Notes: a model not told the origin generated them from the sequence alone. DNA of 64,000 bases from Helicobacter sp. 16-1353 (GCF_003288815.1 NZ_NHYM01000006.1:62001-126000); one strand, 5' to 3'; shown: positions 18,457-27,731, numbered from the stretch's first letter. Numbers and translations: made by a program.

Positions 18457-20204
18457 CATTAGTAGATAAAATTAAGCAAATGCCACCAAATAGTGGAATC
18501 TATCAATATTTCGATGCACAATCTAAGATTCTATATATTGGCAAAGCTAAGAATCTAAAAAAACGAGTAAAAAGCTATTTTAATATAAAAGATAATATTG
18601 TTTTACCCGCACAGAATCTAAGCCCCAGAATCTCAAATATGGTGCAAAAAATAGATGATATAAAAACTATTCTTGTTAATAATGAACACGATGCATTGAT
18701 ATTAGAAAATTCGCTCATAAAGCAATTAAAACCAAAATATAATATTTTACTTCGTGATGATAAAACATATCCATATATCTTAATCGATAAAGAAGTTGAT
18801 TTCCCACGATTAGAGATTGTAAGAAAGATTGATAATAATAAAAATTTTCTATATTTTGGACCTTATTCAAGCGGGATAAAAGATATTATTGATAGTATTT
18901 ATGAATTTATTCCATTAGTGCAGAAAAAAAGTTGTATAAATGCCAAAGAGGCTTGTTTATTTTATCAAATAAAACGATGTTATGCACCTTGTGTTGGAAA
19001 AATCAGCAAGGAAGAATATGCAAAAATATTATTAAATGCTATAAATCTTTTAGAAAATCCAAATAAATTAATACATATGCTAAATGATAAAATGCAAAAC
19101 CTAGCAAAAGATTTACGATTCGAAGAAGCAAATATACTAAAACATAGAATCCAAAAGATAAAACAAATAGCAAATGTAAATGTGGTTGATTTAGCGAAAT
19201 TATATAATTTTGATATTTTTACTATTTTGACAATGGATAATAAAAGTGTTTTGGTTAAGATGTTTATGAGAGATGGCAAGATTACATTTAGTGATTATTA
19301 TTTTATTCATCATAATGATAATGATGTTAATCTAGATTATCTCTACACCCAAGCATTAATAAGCCACTACAAGCATAATCCGCCATTAAAGTTGGATTCT
19401 ATCTTATTGCCAATAGAGTTAGAATCTAAGCAAGATATTATGGATTTTCTCTATTTTAATTTTAATAAAAAAATAAAGATTCTAGCACCAAAAAATGGCG
19501 ATAAAAAAAATCTTATAGACTTAGCACTTAAAAATGCAAAAAATATCCTAGAAAACAATAAGGAAAATAAAATAGCAGAATCTATCAAATCCCTATTATC
19601 TTTGGAAAATATTCCTTTTAGGATTGAGGTATTTGACACTAGCCATCATAGCGGAAGTAATAGCGTTGGAGGAATGGTTGTTTTTGAAGATAATAATTTT
19701 GTTAAAAATAGCTATAGAAAGTATTTACTTCAAGGAAATGATGAATATTCACAAATGCAAGAAATGCTAACTAGGAGAGCAAAAGATTTTGAGCTAGTCC
19801 CACCGCCTGATTTATGGCTACTTGATGGCGGAAAAGGACAGATAAATATTGCTCTAGAGATTCTACATTCAAGTGGGGCTAATGTCGATGTAGTCGCTAT
19901 AGCAAAGGAAAAGATAGATTATAAAGCACATCGTGCAAAAGGTGGGGCAAAGGATATTTTACGCTCCAAAAATTTAGAGATTCACCTTGATAAAAACGAT
20001 GAGAGATTATTATTTTTACAAAAACTGCGAGATGAAGCACATAGATATGCTATAGCTTTCCATAGAAAGAAAAAAACAAATAGCATTAAGAATCTCTCCT
20101 ACACACCATCACAATTGAAAAAATTATTAAATTATTTTGGTTCATTTGAGAATATAAACAAAGCTAATAAAGAGTTTATAAAGCAGATTCTAAGGCAAAA
20201 ATAG
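18453..20204 (+). CDS. uvrC: Excinuclease ABC subunit C
   Basis: Dual-incision nuclease of nucleotide excision repair, 583 residues. The N-terminal GIY-YIG nuclease is seen as SGIYQYFDAQSKILYIGKAK. The Cys cluster is CINAKEACLFYQIKRCYAPC. The UVR domain interacting with UvrB is LRFEEANILKHRI. The C-terminal RNase H-like nuclease is EVFDTSHHSGSNSVGGMVVF with DLWLLDGGKGQINIA. The helix-hairpin-helix tail is short (LLNYFGSFENINKANKE), giving a protein about 10-25 residues shorter than E. coli UvrC. The 4-base overlap with the preceding gene marks an operon. Confidence 0.97.
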   Translation: MTLVDKIKQMPPNSGIYQYFDAQSKILYIGKAKNLKKRVKSYFNIKDNIVLPAQNLSPRISNMVQKIDDIKTILVNNEHDALILENSLIKQLKPKYNILLRDDKTYPYILIDKEVDFPRLEIVRKIDNNKNFLYFGPYSSGIKDIIDSIYEFIPLVQKKSCINAKEACLFYQIKRCYAPCVGKISKEEYAKILLNAINLLENPNKLIHMLNDKMQNLAKDLRFEEANILKHRIQKIKQIANVNVVDLAKLYNFDIFTILTMDNKSVLVKMFMRDGKITFSDYYFIHHNDNDVNLDYLYTQALISHYKHNPPLKLDSILLPIELESKQDIMDFLYFNFNKKIKILAPKNGDKKNLIDLALKNAKNILENNKENKIAESIKSLLSLENIPFRIEVFDTSHHSGSNSVGGMVVFEDNNFVKNSYRKYLLQGNDEYSQMQEMLTRRAKDFELVPPPDLWLLDGGKGQINIALEILHSSGANVDVVAIAKEKIDYKAHRAKGGAKDILRSKNLEIHLDKNDERLLFLQKLRDEAHRYAIAFHRKKKTNSIKNLSYTPSQLKKLLNYFGSFENINKANKEFIKQILRQK

Positions 20205-20284
20205 ATACGAATTTTTCTTTACTTGCAAATATTTTAAGCAATATATTGTAAAATTATCTCTTTAAATATCTCTAGCATATAAGG

Positions 20285-21448
20285 GTGAAATTGGCTGATA
20301 AGAAACTTTTTTTCTATGTGGTATTCCTACTATCTTTTAGCGTTATAATAGCATATTCACTCGGTGCTTACGCAATAGAATACTATGGCTATAATGAATT
20401 TCATTTCCTTATAAGACAATCATTTGCCGTTATACTTGGAATCTTGATTATGTGGATATTCTCACAAATTCACCCATCAAAGCTTATAAATAAATTTGGA
20501 TTCTTTATTTTCTTTTTCTCTATTTTTCTTATTATAATAATGCAATTTTTACCCGATAGCTTTGCAAGTAGTGCTGGTGGTGCTAAAAGATGGATTAGAT
20601 TGCCGGGATTTTCACTTGCACCATCAGAGTTTTTTAAGATTGGATTTATTGTATTTTTAGCTTGGAGTTTCTCAAGAAAATTTGTAGGCAAAGAGCGAGA
20701 TAGCATTGGAGCGGAATTTCTAGCATTATTGCCTTATATTGTGGTTTTTGCTTTTATTATATTTTTTATCGCAGTTATGCAAAACGACTTAGGACAAGTT
20801 GTCTTAATGGCGATAATCTTAGGGATTATGCTACTTTTTGCAGGTGGAAGCCTAAAATTGGTTGGAATGCTATTTCTCGGGGTTTCAAGTTTGGCTATTA
20901 TATCCATAGTTACAAGTGCGCATAGAATAATGAGGATAAAAACTTGGTGGGGCAGCATTCAAGATTTAGTTTTATCCATATTCCCTGAAAATATCGCACA
21001 AACAATGAGGATAGAAAATACGCCTGAACCATATCAAATATATTATTCCATCGTTGCTATGAATAATGGCGGAATCTTGGGCGAAGGGTTAGGGAATGGC
21101 GTTATTAAACTTGGATTTTTAAGTGAGGTTCACACAGATATTGTTTTAGCTGGGCTTACTGAGGAGCTTGGTTTGCTTGGACTTAGTATTTTTGTATTAA
21201 TATTTGCATTGATACTACATAGAATCTTTAAGATAGCAAATCGTGTAAAAAATAATGTTTATTCGCTATTTTGCATAGGAATTGCTGTTATGCTTGGATT
21301 CTCATTTTTGATAAATGCATTTGGTATAACAGGAATAATCCCCATAAAAGGTATCGCCGTGCCATTTTTAAGCTATGGTGGAAGTGCTATTTTAGCATCT
21401 TGTGTGGCGATTGGAATGGTGCTTTCAATAAGCAAAACAATAAAATAA
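20285..21448 (+). CDS. ftsW: FtsW/RodA/SpoVE family peptidoglycan glycosyltransferase (FtsW type)
   Basis: SEDS-family lipid II polymerase of the division septum, 387 residues with about ten membrane helices. It starts with GTG after AAGG. Motifs: GAKRWIRLPGFSLAPSEFFK (cytoplasmic/active-site loop), AVMQNDLGQVVLM, and near the end FGITGIIPIKGIAVPFLSYGGSAI, the SEDS signature. FtsW is favoured over RodA because of the length and the FLSYGGS ending; RodA is the alternative. It ends 18 bases before thyX. Confidence 0.88.
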   Translation: MKLADKKLFFYVVFLLSFSVIIAYSLGAYAIEYYGYNEFHFLIRQSFAVILGILIMWIFSQIHPSKLINKFGFFIFFFSIFLIIIMQFLPDSFASSAGGAKRWIRLPGFSLAPSEFFKIGFIVFLAWSFSRKFVGKERDSIGAEFLALLPYIVVFAFIIFFIAVMQNDLGQVVLMAIILGIMLLFAGGSLKLVGMLFLGVSSLAIISIVTSAHRIMRIKTWWGSIQDLVLSIFPENIAQTMRIENTPEPYQIYYSIVAMNNGGILGEGLGNGVIKLGFLSEVHTDIVLAGLTEELGLLGLSIFVLIFALILHRIFKIANRVKNNVYSLFCIGIAVMLGFSFLINAFGITGIIPIKGIAVPFLSYGGSAILASCVAIGMVLSISKTIK

Positions 21449-21466
21449 ATTTATCTAGGAAATATT

Positions 21467-22213
21467 ATGAAAGTTACACTTTTGCATTACACTCCCATTT
21501 ATATTTGTTCTCACGCAATCAGGACTTGTTGGCAGAGTTTTTCTAAAGGCGATTGTGGTGGCGAAAAGGATTTGGAGCTAATCGATAGAGTGGGTAATAA
21601 ATTTAAACACGCAAGCACTTTGGAACATTTATATTATAATTTTTACATTCAAGGGATTTCTAGGGCGTGTTTGCAAGAGTTAGCACGACATAGAATCGCC
21701 TCTCTAAGCGTAAAATCCACTCGCTACACACTAAAAGAGCTAAAGGGCGAAGAATCTTTTCTACCAATAAATGCGGAAAATATAAAAAGGGCTAAAAAAT
21801 ATGTAGTTTTAATGGGGGAATCTAGTGGAGATTCCATTGTGGAATCCAAAGTAGAATCCGCAGAATCTAGCATAGATTCCGCCACAAATCTAGCAGAATC
21901 TATAGAATCCAAAGCAGATTCCAAGCTAGATTCACAAATCGCTAAAGTAGATTCTGCCTCGATTCACGCACTAGAAAATTTACGATTGATTTTATTAGAA
22001 AATACCAGCTTAGATATTGCAAAATACGCTTTAATAGAATCCTATAAAACAGAATTGACTTGGAGTATAAATGCACGAAGTTTGCAAAATTTTCTAATGC
22101 TTCGTAGCTCTAAGAGTGCATTAAGAGAGATTCGACATTTGGCATTAAGCATATATGAGGCATTGCCAGAAGAGCATAAATTTATTTTTCTCCCATATAT
22201 CAATGAAAAATAG
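21467..22213 (+). CDS. thyX: FAD-dependent thymidylate synthase ThyX with a repeat-encoded acidic Ser insertion
   Basis: Makes dTMP from dUMP using folate and FAD. 248 residues. The ThyX motif RHRIAS is at 74-79, within LARHRIASLSVKSTRYTL. The C-terminal catalytic helix region is ELTWSINARSLQNFLMLRSS and LREIRHLALSIYEALPEEH. Residues about 118-164 are an insertion made almost wholly of ES/DS pairs (GESSGDSIVESKVESAESS...), encoded by GAATCT/GAATCC/GATTCC repeats. Without it the protein would be about 200 residues, near the size of the Campylobacter enzyme. The insertion falls between secondary-structure elements, and both flanks stay in frame. Confidence 0.95.
   Translation: MKVTLLHYTPIYICSHAIRTCWQSFSKGDCGGEKDLELIDRVGNKFKHASTLEHLYYNFYIQGISRACLQELARHRIASLSVKSTRYTLKELKGEESFLPINAENIKRAKKYVVLMGESSGDSIVESKVESAESSIDSATNLAESIESKADSKLDSQIAKVDSASIHALENLRLILLENTSLDIAKYALIESYKTELTWSINARSLQNFLMLRSSKSALREIRHLALSIYEALPEEHKFIFLPYINEK
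21815..21960 (+). repeat. GAATC/GATTC repeat expansion inside thyX
   Basis: About 146 bases with many GAATCT, GAATCC and GATTCC hexamers spaced mostly 9-15 bases apart, always in the codon frame giving Glu-Ser or Asp-Ser. Confidence 0.8.
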
Positions 22214-22223
22214 CTAGATTAAT

Positions 22224-24725
22224 CTAATCTTTTGCTAAAAATTCATTATAAGCATTGATAAATCGTTCATCATTGACTTGTCTAAAAAATGGCAATCCAT
22301 ATAAATTTAGCTTATGATTTATCCTAATATCTGGATTTTTGTATTTTAGGTATGCTAAAAATTCCTCTTTCCAAGAATCATTTCCCTCCAAATGCTTACC
22401 TTTTGCTTCAATAAAACATTCTATACTAAAAAAATCCTTATTTTTCTTTTTTCCAAAAAATATAAAATCTGGCTCAAATCCCACTAAATAGCTTTCTTTG
22501 TCTTTGCGGTCATCATATAGCTTGAATTCTTCAAATCCCTCATTTCTCACAACAAACCATTTTGAAAAAATATTATCAATTTCATTTTTTCTGCTATCTA
22601 TAAAATTTAAAAAATCAATCTCTAATTGACTATCTTTTAATATGGTTTTATAATAAAGCCATTCGTAGTTTAAATCATCTTTGTGTTTAGTGGTAAATAT
22701 GATTCTCTCTTTCATCTCAAATTCATATACTTTAAAATCGCTAATCTCATATTCTTGTTTCATTTTTTCCTTGATGGTTTTAAAACTCTCAAGTATGAAT
22801 TTAGCAATTTCTAGTTTATTTTCTGTAGTAAATGATTGTTTTTTATGAAATAAAATAGATATTTTCCCTAAGTAGTTTTCAATAAAATCCTTCTTGCTAG
22901 AACAATTAAATATTTCTATATCATTAAAACTTATTTGTAGAATATTCATAGCCTTTAAAAAATATTGATTCTCAATAGAATTGATATTTTTAGCAACCAA
23001 ATCATTACTATCTTTTTTGGATTCCTTAAAATCCTCTTCGTTTAGTAAAATATCTTTAGAAATCAATGGAATCTCAATCTTTCTAATTTCCGTTTTTACA
23101 TCCTCTATATTTATTTTAAATTCTTTTTTTACTTGCTTATTATTTTTAGCATAGAATATTTTCTCATTTTTGATTTTTTCTTTTAGTGTTGGATTGGGCT
23201 TTAAGTGGATTTTTTCTTTAGTATCTTCTAGGAGCAATCCATACTCTCTTATAGATTTATTTAGGTCTTCTATAAAACTAACTTCATTTAAAGTGTGGTA
23301 AGTTAATCTTTCTAATATGCTTAATTCATTATTCAAATCATTGTCAAATTTTCTTTTATATCGTAATTCGTCATCAAATTCATTTATCAAAAAAGGGCAA
23401 TATCTCGCACCCCGCCCTATTAATTGAGCTTCTTTTGTTGTATAACTTTTTTTTGAGCCTTTGCCTAAGCGAACTATATCAAATAGATTTAAAACATCCC
23501 AGCCTTCATTAAGCTTATCAACTGCAAAAATTATCCTTATAAGATTATCTCTATCCTCTAATGAGTTTAATAAAAGTTGGTTTTGCTCTACTTCTTTATC
23601 ATCATTTGTATTTAAAATATATTCTTTCTTAAAATTATTTTTTAAAAATCTTGCCAATGTCCCAAACATTGCCTCTTTAAACTCTGTTTTATAAAAATCA
23701 AAATGTTGTTTTAATATCTCATTATTTTCAAAATTAATATTTTTATAAAAATCCTCTATAACAAACCCATCTATATTATCTAGGAAATCGATAAATTTAC
23801 ATTGATTTTCTTTTGAAGTGGCAATATTTTCGCTTTTAAATAAAATGACAGGCTTTAGCTTTTCACCTTTTTTATTTGCCACAAGCTCTCTATATAAACT
23901 CATAAGCAATGCTCCTAAAAATCTATCATTTAAGTCATCACTTTCATATTTAAAAAGAAGGATTCTCTTGGCATATCCATCTCCACAAAATTTTTTTAAA
24001 TCATATTCATAGATTATTTTATCTTGGTATTTTTCTGCTACATTTTTATCCTTAGGTATAGTCGCACTAAATTCAAGTAGTAGATTTTCATCATTTGTAT
24101 TAAAAGCTTTATTGATGATAGTCTCCCAATCATCAATATTTTCTTGTTCTGTTTTATTTAGCTTTTTAGTGTTTGAGTTTAGATGATGTGCTTCATCGGC
24201 TAGAAATACAAGCTTTTTGTTTTCCAAATCTTGCAGAGTTAAAGCATTTTCTCTCTCATATTTAAAAAGAGAAAATAAAGATTGAATAGTAGTAAAATAT
24301 ATATTTATAGCATTTTCCTTGCTTTCATCAAGATTATTAATTGTATTAATCTCTATATTTTCACTTTTTATTAATATATTTTCATTAAATAAATATTTAT
24401 TAGAATATTTATTTACAAAATTTTCTTTTGTTTTCTCTAAAATTGAATGTGAATTAACGAAAAACACAAAATCCCTATATCCCCTTTTATAGCAATCCAG
24501 CATTAATGCCGCCATTACTACCGTTTTCCCACTACCAGTCGCCATATTAAACATTAGGTGATTTTTCTTAAATGTATCATTATTTGCCATATAGAATTTT
24601 AAGGCTTCTTGTTGATATTCCCTTAATTCCTTGCTTAGATTATCCCTAATATGGCTTGGAATCTCCATTTTATTAAATGTCTGTTTGCCGATTTCAATTA
24701 GAATATTTTCATATAGCTTACTCAT
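22224..24725 (-). CDS. res: Type III restriction enzyme Res subunit
   Basis: ATP-dependent helicase-nuclease subunit of a type III restriction-modification system, 833 residues from ATG 24725. Walker A ATGSGKT is at 62-68, DEAH-type box VFLADEAHHL, helicase motif VI QLIGRGARYCPF. A C-terminal PD-(D/E)xK nuclease is seen as GFEPDFIFFG...CFIEAKGK. I chose the ATG at 24725, which overlaps the mod stop by 8 bases (ATGAGTAA), over an earlier ATG at 24764 inside mod; MSKLYENILIEIGKQ is a natural beginning. It is coupled to mod, so restriction falls or rises with mod phase. Confidence 0.93.
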   Translation of the reverse strand: MSKLYENILIEIGKQTFNKMEIPSHIRDNLSKELREYQQEALKFYMANNDTFKKNHLMFNMATGSGKTVVMAALMLDCYKRGYRDFVFFVNSHSILEKTKENFVNKYSNKYLFNENILIKSENIEINTINNLDESKENAINIYFTTIQSLFSLFKYERENALTLQDLENKKLVFLADEAHHLNSNTKKLNKTEQENIDDWETIINKAFNTNDENLLLEFSATIPKDKNVAEKYQDKIIYEYDLKKFCGDGYAKRILLFKYESDDLNDRFLGALLMSLYRELVANKKGEKLKPVILFKSENIATSKENQCKFIDFLDNIDGFVIEDFYKNINFENNEILKQHFDFYKTEFKEAMFGTLARFLKNNFKKEYILNTNDDKEVEQNQLLLNSLEDRDNLIRIIFAVDKLNEGWDVLNLFDIVRLGKGSKKSYTTKEAQLIGRGARYCPFLINEFDDELRYKRKFDNDLNNELSILERLTYHTLNEVSFIEDLNKSIREYGLLLEDTKEKIHLKPNPTLKEKIKNEKIFYAKNNKQVKKEFKINIEDVKTEIRKIEIPLISKDILLNEEDFKESKKDSNDLVAKNINSIENQYFLKAMNILQISFNDIEIFNCSSKKDFIENYLGKISILFHKKQSFTTENKLEIAKFILESFKTIKEKMKQEYEISDFKVYEFEMKERIIFTTKHKDDLNYEWLYYKTILKDSQLEIDFLNFIDSRKNEIDNIFSKWFVVRNEGFEEFKLYDDRKDKESYLVGFEPDFIFFGKKKNKDFFSIECFIEAKGKHLEGNDSWKEEFLAYLKYKNPDIRINHKLNLYGLPFFRQVNDERFINAYNEFLAKD

Positions 24726-27198
24726 TTTCGCCCCCATTTTCGGCATTCTTATAGAAAATATCATTTAGCTTTTTAGTCAATTCATCGATATTGTAATCCC
24801 CATCTTTAATGTCCCCATAGAGCACATAGTCCATATTAGAATCTAGTATTAAGTGCAATATTTTCTTTTTAGATTCTAACTCCAAGCTCTCAAACTCCCC
24901 ATCTTTCAGCATTTCCCTTATATCCACGCGATAGTCTATAAACGCCTTAGTTTTTAGCTCATCATAGATTTTTGTAAGATTAGATTCATCATTTAGATTC
25001 TCTATCTTTTCCTTATATGCCACATTTAACGGCATTAGCTCCATATAGATAAAGGAATTTTTAGCGTAATATTTATCGTTTTTATCTAAATCCGGATTCT
25101 TAGGATTCCAACCAACCGCCTTGGAGATTCCCCCTTGTTCGCCATTTACTACTTTTTTAAGTCGCTCTTTTGTGATAGATTCTATATAGTCCATTTGCTC
25201 GATACCGATATAGCGGCGATTCATCTTGTGAGCGACGGCAAGTGTGGTGCCACTGCCGGCGAAAAAGTCCATAACAAGGTCGTTTTCTTGTGTGGAGATT
25301 TCGATTATTCTTTTTAGGAGTGCTTCTGGCTTTGGAGTGCTAAAAAGCTTGTCTTTTTGCGATAAATCGGGGAGTTTGCCTTTCGCTTCGTCAATAGACG
25401 CCCAAGTCTTATTTCCTTGCTCAAGGCTACACAACCCCAATTTATCATCAAAAATACTTCGCTCATTTTGAGAATCTAAAAATAGGGCTTTGATTTCATC
25501 TTTTGCATTTGCTGTATTCGATAGATTTATCCAAATTGTTTCAGGTATACTGCCGTCATGTTCATTCAAAAATAATTTTCTATAAAGATTGTTATTTATT
25601 ACAATCAATTTATTTGCATTGTCTAATTCTTGCATTGTTTGTTGTGAAACAAGCCACTCTTTAGAATCTATGAAAACTCCGCTATTTGTAGTATAAGAAT
25701 AAGCTCTACTTCCACCTTGCCCCCTTCTTCTCCACAATGCCAATTTTCTATATTTTCCACGCGAATCGTTATCTGGATTCTGATATTGCTCTAATGTTTG
25801 TTGCTCCAATTCAATTTTTGAAAATGCCAAGTTTTGTATACTTTTGGCGTAAACTAAAATATATTCACCTACCCTACTTAAAAATTTTGCCGAATTGTCT
25901 TTACCCCTTTTTCTGTGCCAAGTAATATTAGCCACAAAATTTTCCCGTCCAAAAATCTCATCGCATAGCACTTTTAAATATGCCTGTTCGTTGTCGTCGC
26001 ATTGGATAAATATCACGCCGTCATCTCGTAAAAACTCCCTTGCTACTTCAAGGCGATTTTTCATAAACACAAGCCAAGTGGAGTGGGAAAATCTATCATT
26101 ATAATTAAAGCTATCATTGCCCGTGTTATAAGGCGGGTCGATATAGATTAGCTTTACTTGCTTTGCGAATTTTTTCTTTATGGAGTGAAGTGCTAGGAGA
26201 TTATTGCCCTTTATAAGCAAGTTTGGAGAATCTTTAAGGGCGGAAATTAGAGAATCTAAATCGCTAGAATCTGTATTTTTGGGGGTTTTGGAATCTTGGG
26301 AATCTGAATCTTTGGAATCTGCATTTTTGGAATCCACATTCGCAGAGTCTAAATTTAAAGAATCTTTAGAATCTGCGGAATCCGTGCTTTTAGAATCCGG
26401 ATTCTTAGAATCTTTAAAATCCGGATTTTTGACATTTTTGGAATCTGTATTCTTGGAATCGTCCGCAGAATCTGCGGAATTTGTAGAATCTAAATCGTTA
26501 GAATCCGGATTCGCGAAATCTAAGCTTAAAGATTTCTCAAGATTAGATTCTAAGCCTTTAAGCCCCCCCCCCATACATACAGAATCTTTTAGTGAATCAC
26601 CACTAACGGCGAAAGTAAAACTTTCGCTTCTCGGGGCGTCAGTCCCTGAATCTTTGGCAAGGAAACTTCGCTCCGCTTGTTTTGGGTGGTCAAGGGGGCG
26701 AAGCCTTTCGTCGCAAGGAGTAGTTTCGCCACTTCGCGAAGTCAAACTAATGAGTTCAAAATTACAAAGAACTTTCGGTTTAAAAAGCACATCGATTTCA
26801 TCAAATGCAAGGACTTCGTTAAAGAAAATCTCATTTTGCTTTTGGCTATCCTTGCTCTGTCCTCCCTTCAAAACGCAATCTTTAAAGGCAAAGTTAAGCA
26901 CCACTTCATAATTTGTTTTTAAAAATGCTTTGTTTTTATTGCCAAGTCCAATCTTACTTGAAAATGCACTATAGCTACCATTTAACATTTTAAAATCTAA
27001 AAAAGTTAAAAAATCGCTTTGTTTAAACAATAAAATATCATTAATTTTTATAAAAAATCTATTCTTAAATTCTTGTGAAAATTTACTTTCATTTAACAAA
27101 TATTCTAATAATTCTTTATCGTATTTTTGTGCTAGATTCCGCACGAAAGATAATGTTTCAAATCGTTTTTTCAAGTCTTGCAATAGCTCATTTATCAT
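24718..27198 (-). CDS. mod: Type III DNA methyltransferase Mod, phase-variable, ON here, with two repeat insertions
   Basis: N6-adenine methyltransferase and specificity subunit, 826 residues. The N-terminal domain is about 1-150. Residues about 151-203 are the in-frame palindromic element, then GGG at 209-211 from a G10 tract, then an Asp-Ser/Lys-rich run to about residue 330. The catalytic region follows: IYIDPPYNTGNDSFNY (motif IV), a target-recognition region, and MDFFAGSGTTLAVAHKMNRR (SAM motif), the beta-class order of type III Mods. G10 is in frame, so the gene is ON. The start has AAGGG upstream. The first 150 residues match the catalytic part in style, so the whole 151-330 segment looks like an acquired linker. 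Confidence 0.95.
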   Translation of the reverse strand: MINELLQDLKKRFETLSFVRNLAQKYDKELLEYLLNESKFSQEFKNRFFIKINDILLFKQSDFLTFLDFKMLNGSYSAFSSKIGLGNKNKAFLKTNYEVVLNFAFKDCVLKGGQSKDSQKQNEIFFNEVLAFDEIDVLFKPKVLCNFELISLTSRSGETTPCDERLRPLDHPKQAERSFLAKDSGTDAPRSESFTFAVSGDSLKDSVCMGGGLKGLESNLEKSLSLDFANPDSNDLDSTNSADSADDSKNTDSKNVKNPDFKDSKNPDSKSTDSADSKDSLNLDSANVDSKNADSKDSDSQDSKTPKNTDSSDLDSLISALKDSPNLLIKGNNLLALHSIKKKFAKQVKLIYIDPPYNTGNDSFNYNDRFSHSTWLVFMKNRLEVAREFLRDDGVIFIQCDDNEQAYLKVLCDEIFGRENFVANITWHRKRGKDNSAKFLSRVGEYILVYAKSIQNLAFSKIELEQQTLEQYQNPDNDSRGKYRKLALWRRRGQGGSRAYSYTTNSGVFIDSKEWLVSQQTMQELDNANKLIVINNNLYRKLFLNEHDGSIPETIWINLSNTANAKDEIKALFLDSQNERSIFDDKLGLCSLEQGNKTWASIDEAKGKLPDLSQKDKLFSTPKPEALLKRIIEISTQENDLVMDFFAGSGTTLAVAHKMNRRYIGIEQMDYIESITKERLKKVVNGEQGGISKAVGWNPKNPDLDKNDKYYAKNSFIYMELMPLNVAYKEKIENLNDESNLTKIYDELKTKAFIDYRVDIREMLKDGEFESLELESKKKILHLILDSNMDYVLYGDIKDGDYNIDELTKKLNDIFYKNAENGGENE
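26226..26530 (-). repeat. Asp-Ser-encoding GAATC repeat run in mod
   Basis: About 300 bases dense in AGAATC/GGAATC (plus strand), read in mod as runs of DS, NS and ADS with Lys and Pro spacers (for example DSKNADSKDSDSQDSK). The period is irregular, 9-18 bases. It follows the poly-G tract. Confidence 0.85.
26563..26572 (-). repeat. Poly-G(10) contingency tract in mod
   Basis: Ten C on the plus strand. The gene stays open across it, encoding CMGGGLKG. Gain or loss of one base would end Mod at about residue 215-230 and silence the methyltransferase. Confidence 0.92.
26590..26748 (-). repeat. Palindromic element (modules A-D-B) inserted in frame in mod
   Basis: In the coding sense it starts TTTGACTTCGCG, has CTCCTTGCGACGAA (module A), CCCAAAACAAG...CGAAGTTTCCT (module D), then GCGAAAGT/ACTTTCGC and GTTAGTGGTGATTCACTA (module B). 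The same modules in the same order occur at 9557-9822. It is translated as about 53 residues beginning LTSRSGETTPCDER, ending FTFAVSGDSL, with no stop. Confidence 0.85.
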
Positions 27199-27287
27199 AA
27201 TAAACCCTTTTTATTTTTAAAGTCAATATTATAAATTTTATATTTTAAAATCTAGCTTTGATTATAAAGAGATGAAAGATTTAGATT

Positions 27288-27660
27288 TGGTGGAGCTGTG
27301 GAGAATTGAACTCCAGTCCGAAAACTAGCCTAACAAAGACCTCGACATACTTAAGAAGAAATGAAGCTAAATCTTTTGCATATTACACTTCAAAAATATG
27401 CAAGTGGCGATTTTGCACTTTGTTATTTTCTATTTTCGCCATTAGAAATAACGCATCTAACTTAGGTTTAAGAATAAATGTTTAGTTAGAATCACAAAAA
27501 TCCCGCTCCAAAAGCGTTGTTAAACCTACGCTGCTCTCGCGTAGGCTGGAGCTAGTTTATTATTGTTTGCGTTTAAATTTATTTGATGATTTTACAGTGT
27601 CAATCAAACTGGTATGCAATCTCTGCTATCTAAATCCTCGTCGAACGCCAAATCAGCCCC
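27288..27660 (-). ncRNA. ssrA: tmRNA (SsrA)
   Basis: Rescues stalled ribosomes. The 3' end has the tRNA-like TGGAGTTCAATTCTCC arm and finishes in ...GCTCCACCA at 27288. The 5' end is GGGGCTGATTTGGCGTTCGA at 27660. The tag frame (27570 to the TAG at 27526) reads ANNNKLAPAYARAA after the first alanine, a Helicobacter-type tag (H. pylori tags end APAYAKAA). Length 373 bases. It lies between mod and cadA, transcribed away from cadA. Confidence 0.96.
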
Positions 27661-27661
27661 A

Positions 27662-27731
27662 AAACTTTTAATAAACATTAAAAAATGATTAAAAGTTTGC
27701 CATTCTACACTCTTAAAATAGTTTTTGTCAA
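27662..27731 (-). promoter_or_regulatory. ssrA promoter and leader hairpin
   Basis: On the minus strand TTGACA (27726-27731) is separated by 18 bases from TAGAAT (27702-27707). The leader before the mature 5' end contains a perfect 11-base inverted repeat, AAACTTTTAAT/ATTAAAAGTTT (27698-27688 and 27672-27662), which would be removed by 5' processing. Confidence 0.7.

Noticed and set aside
24726-24764. Upstream in-frame ATG for res
   Set aside because: It adds 13 residues inside mod; the ATG at 24725 fits the usual mod-res coupling and begins a natural N-terminus.
26204-26911. Long plus-strand frame rich in Ser/Glu/Leu, antisense to mod
   Set aside because: It is the complement of the repeat-rich mod segment, has no family signature, and arises because the GAATC repeats keep several frames open.
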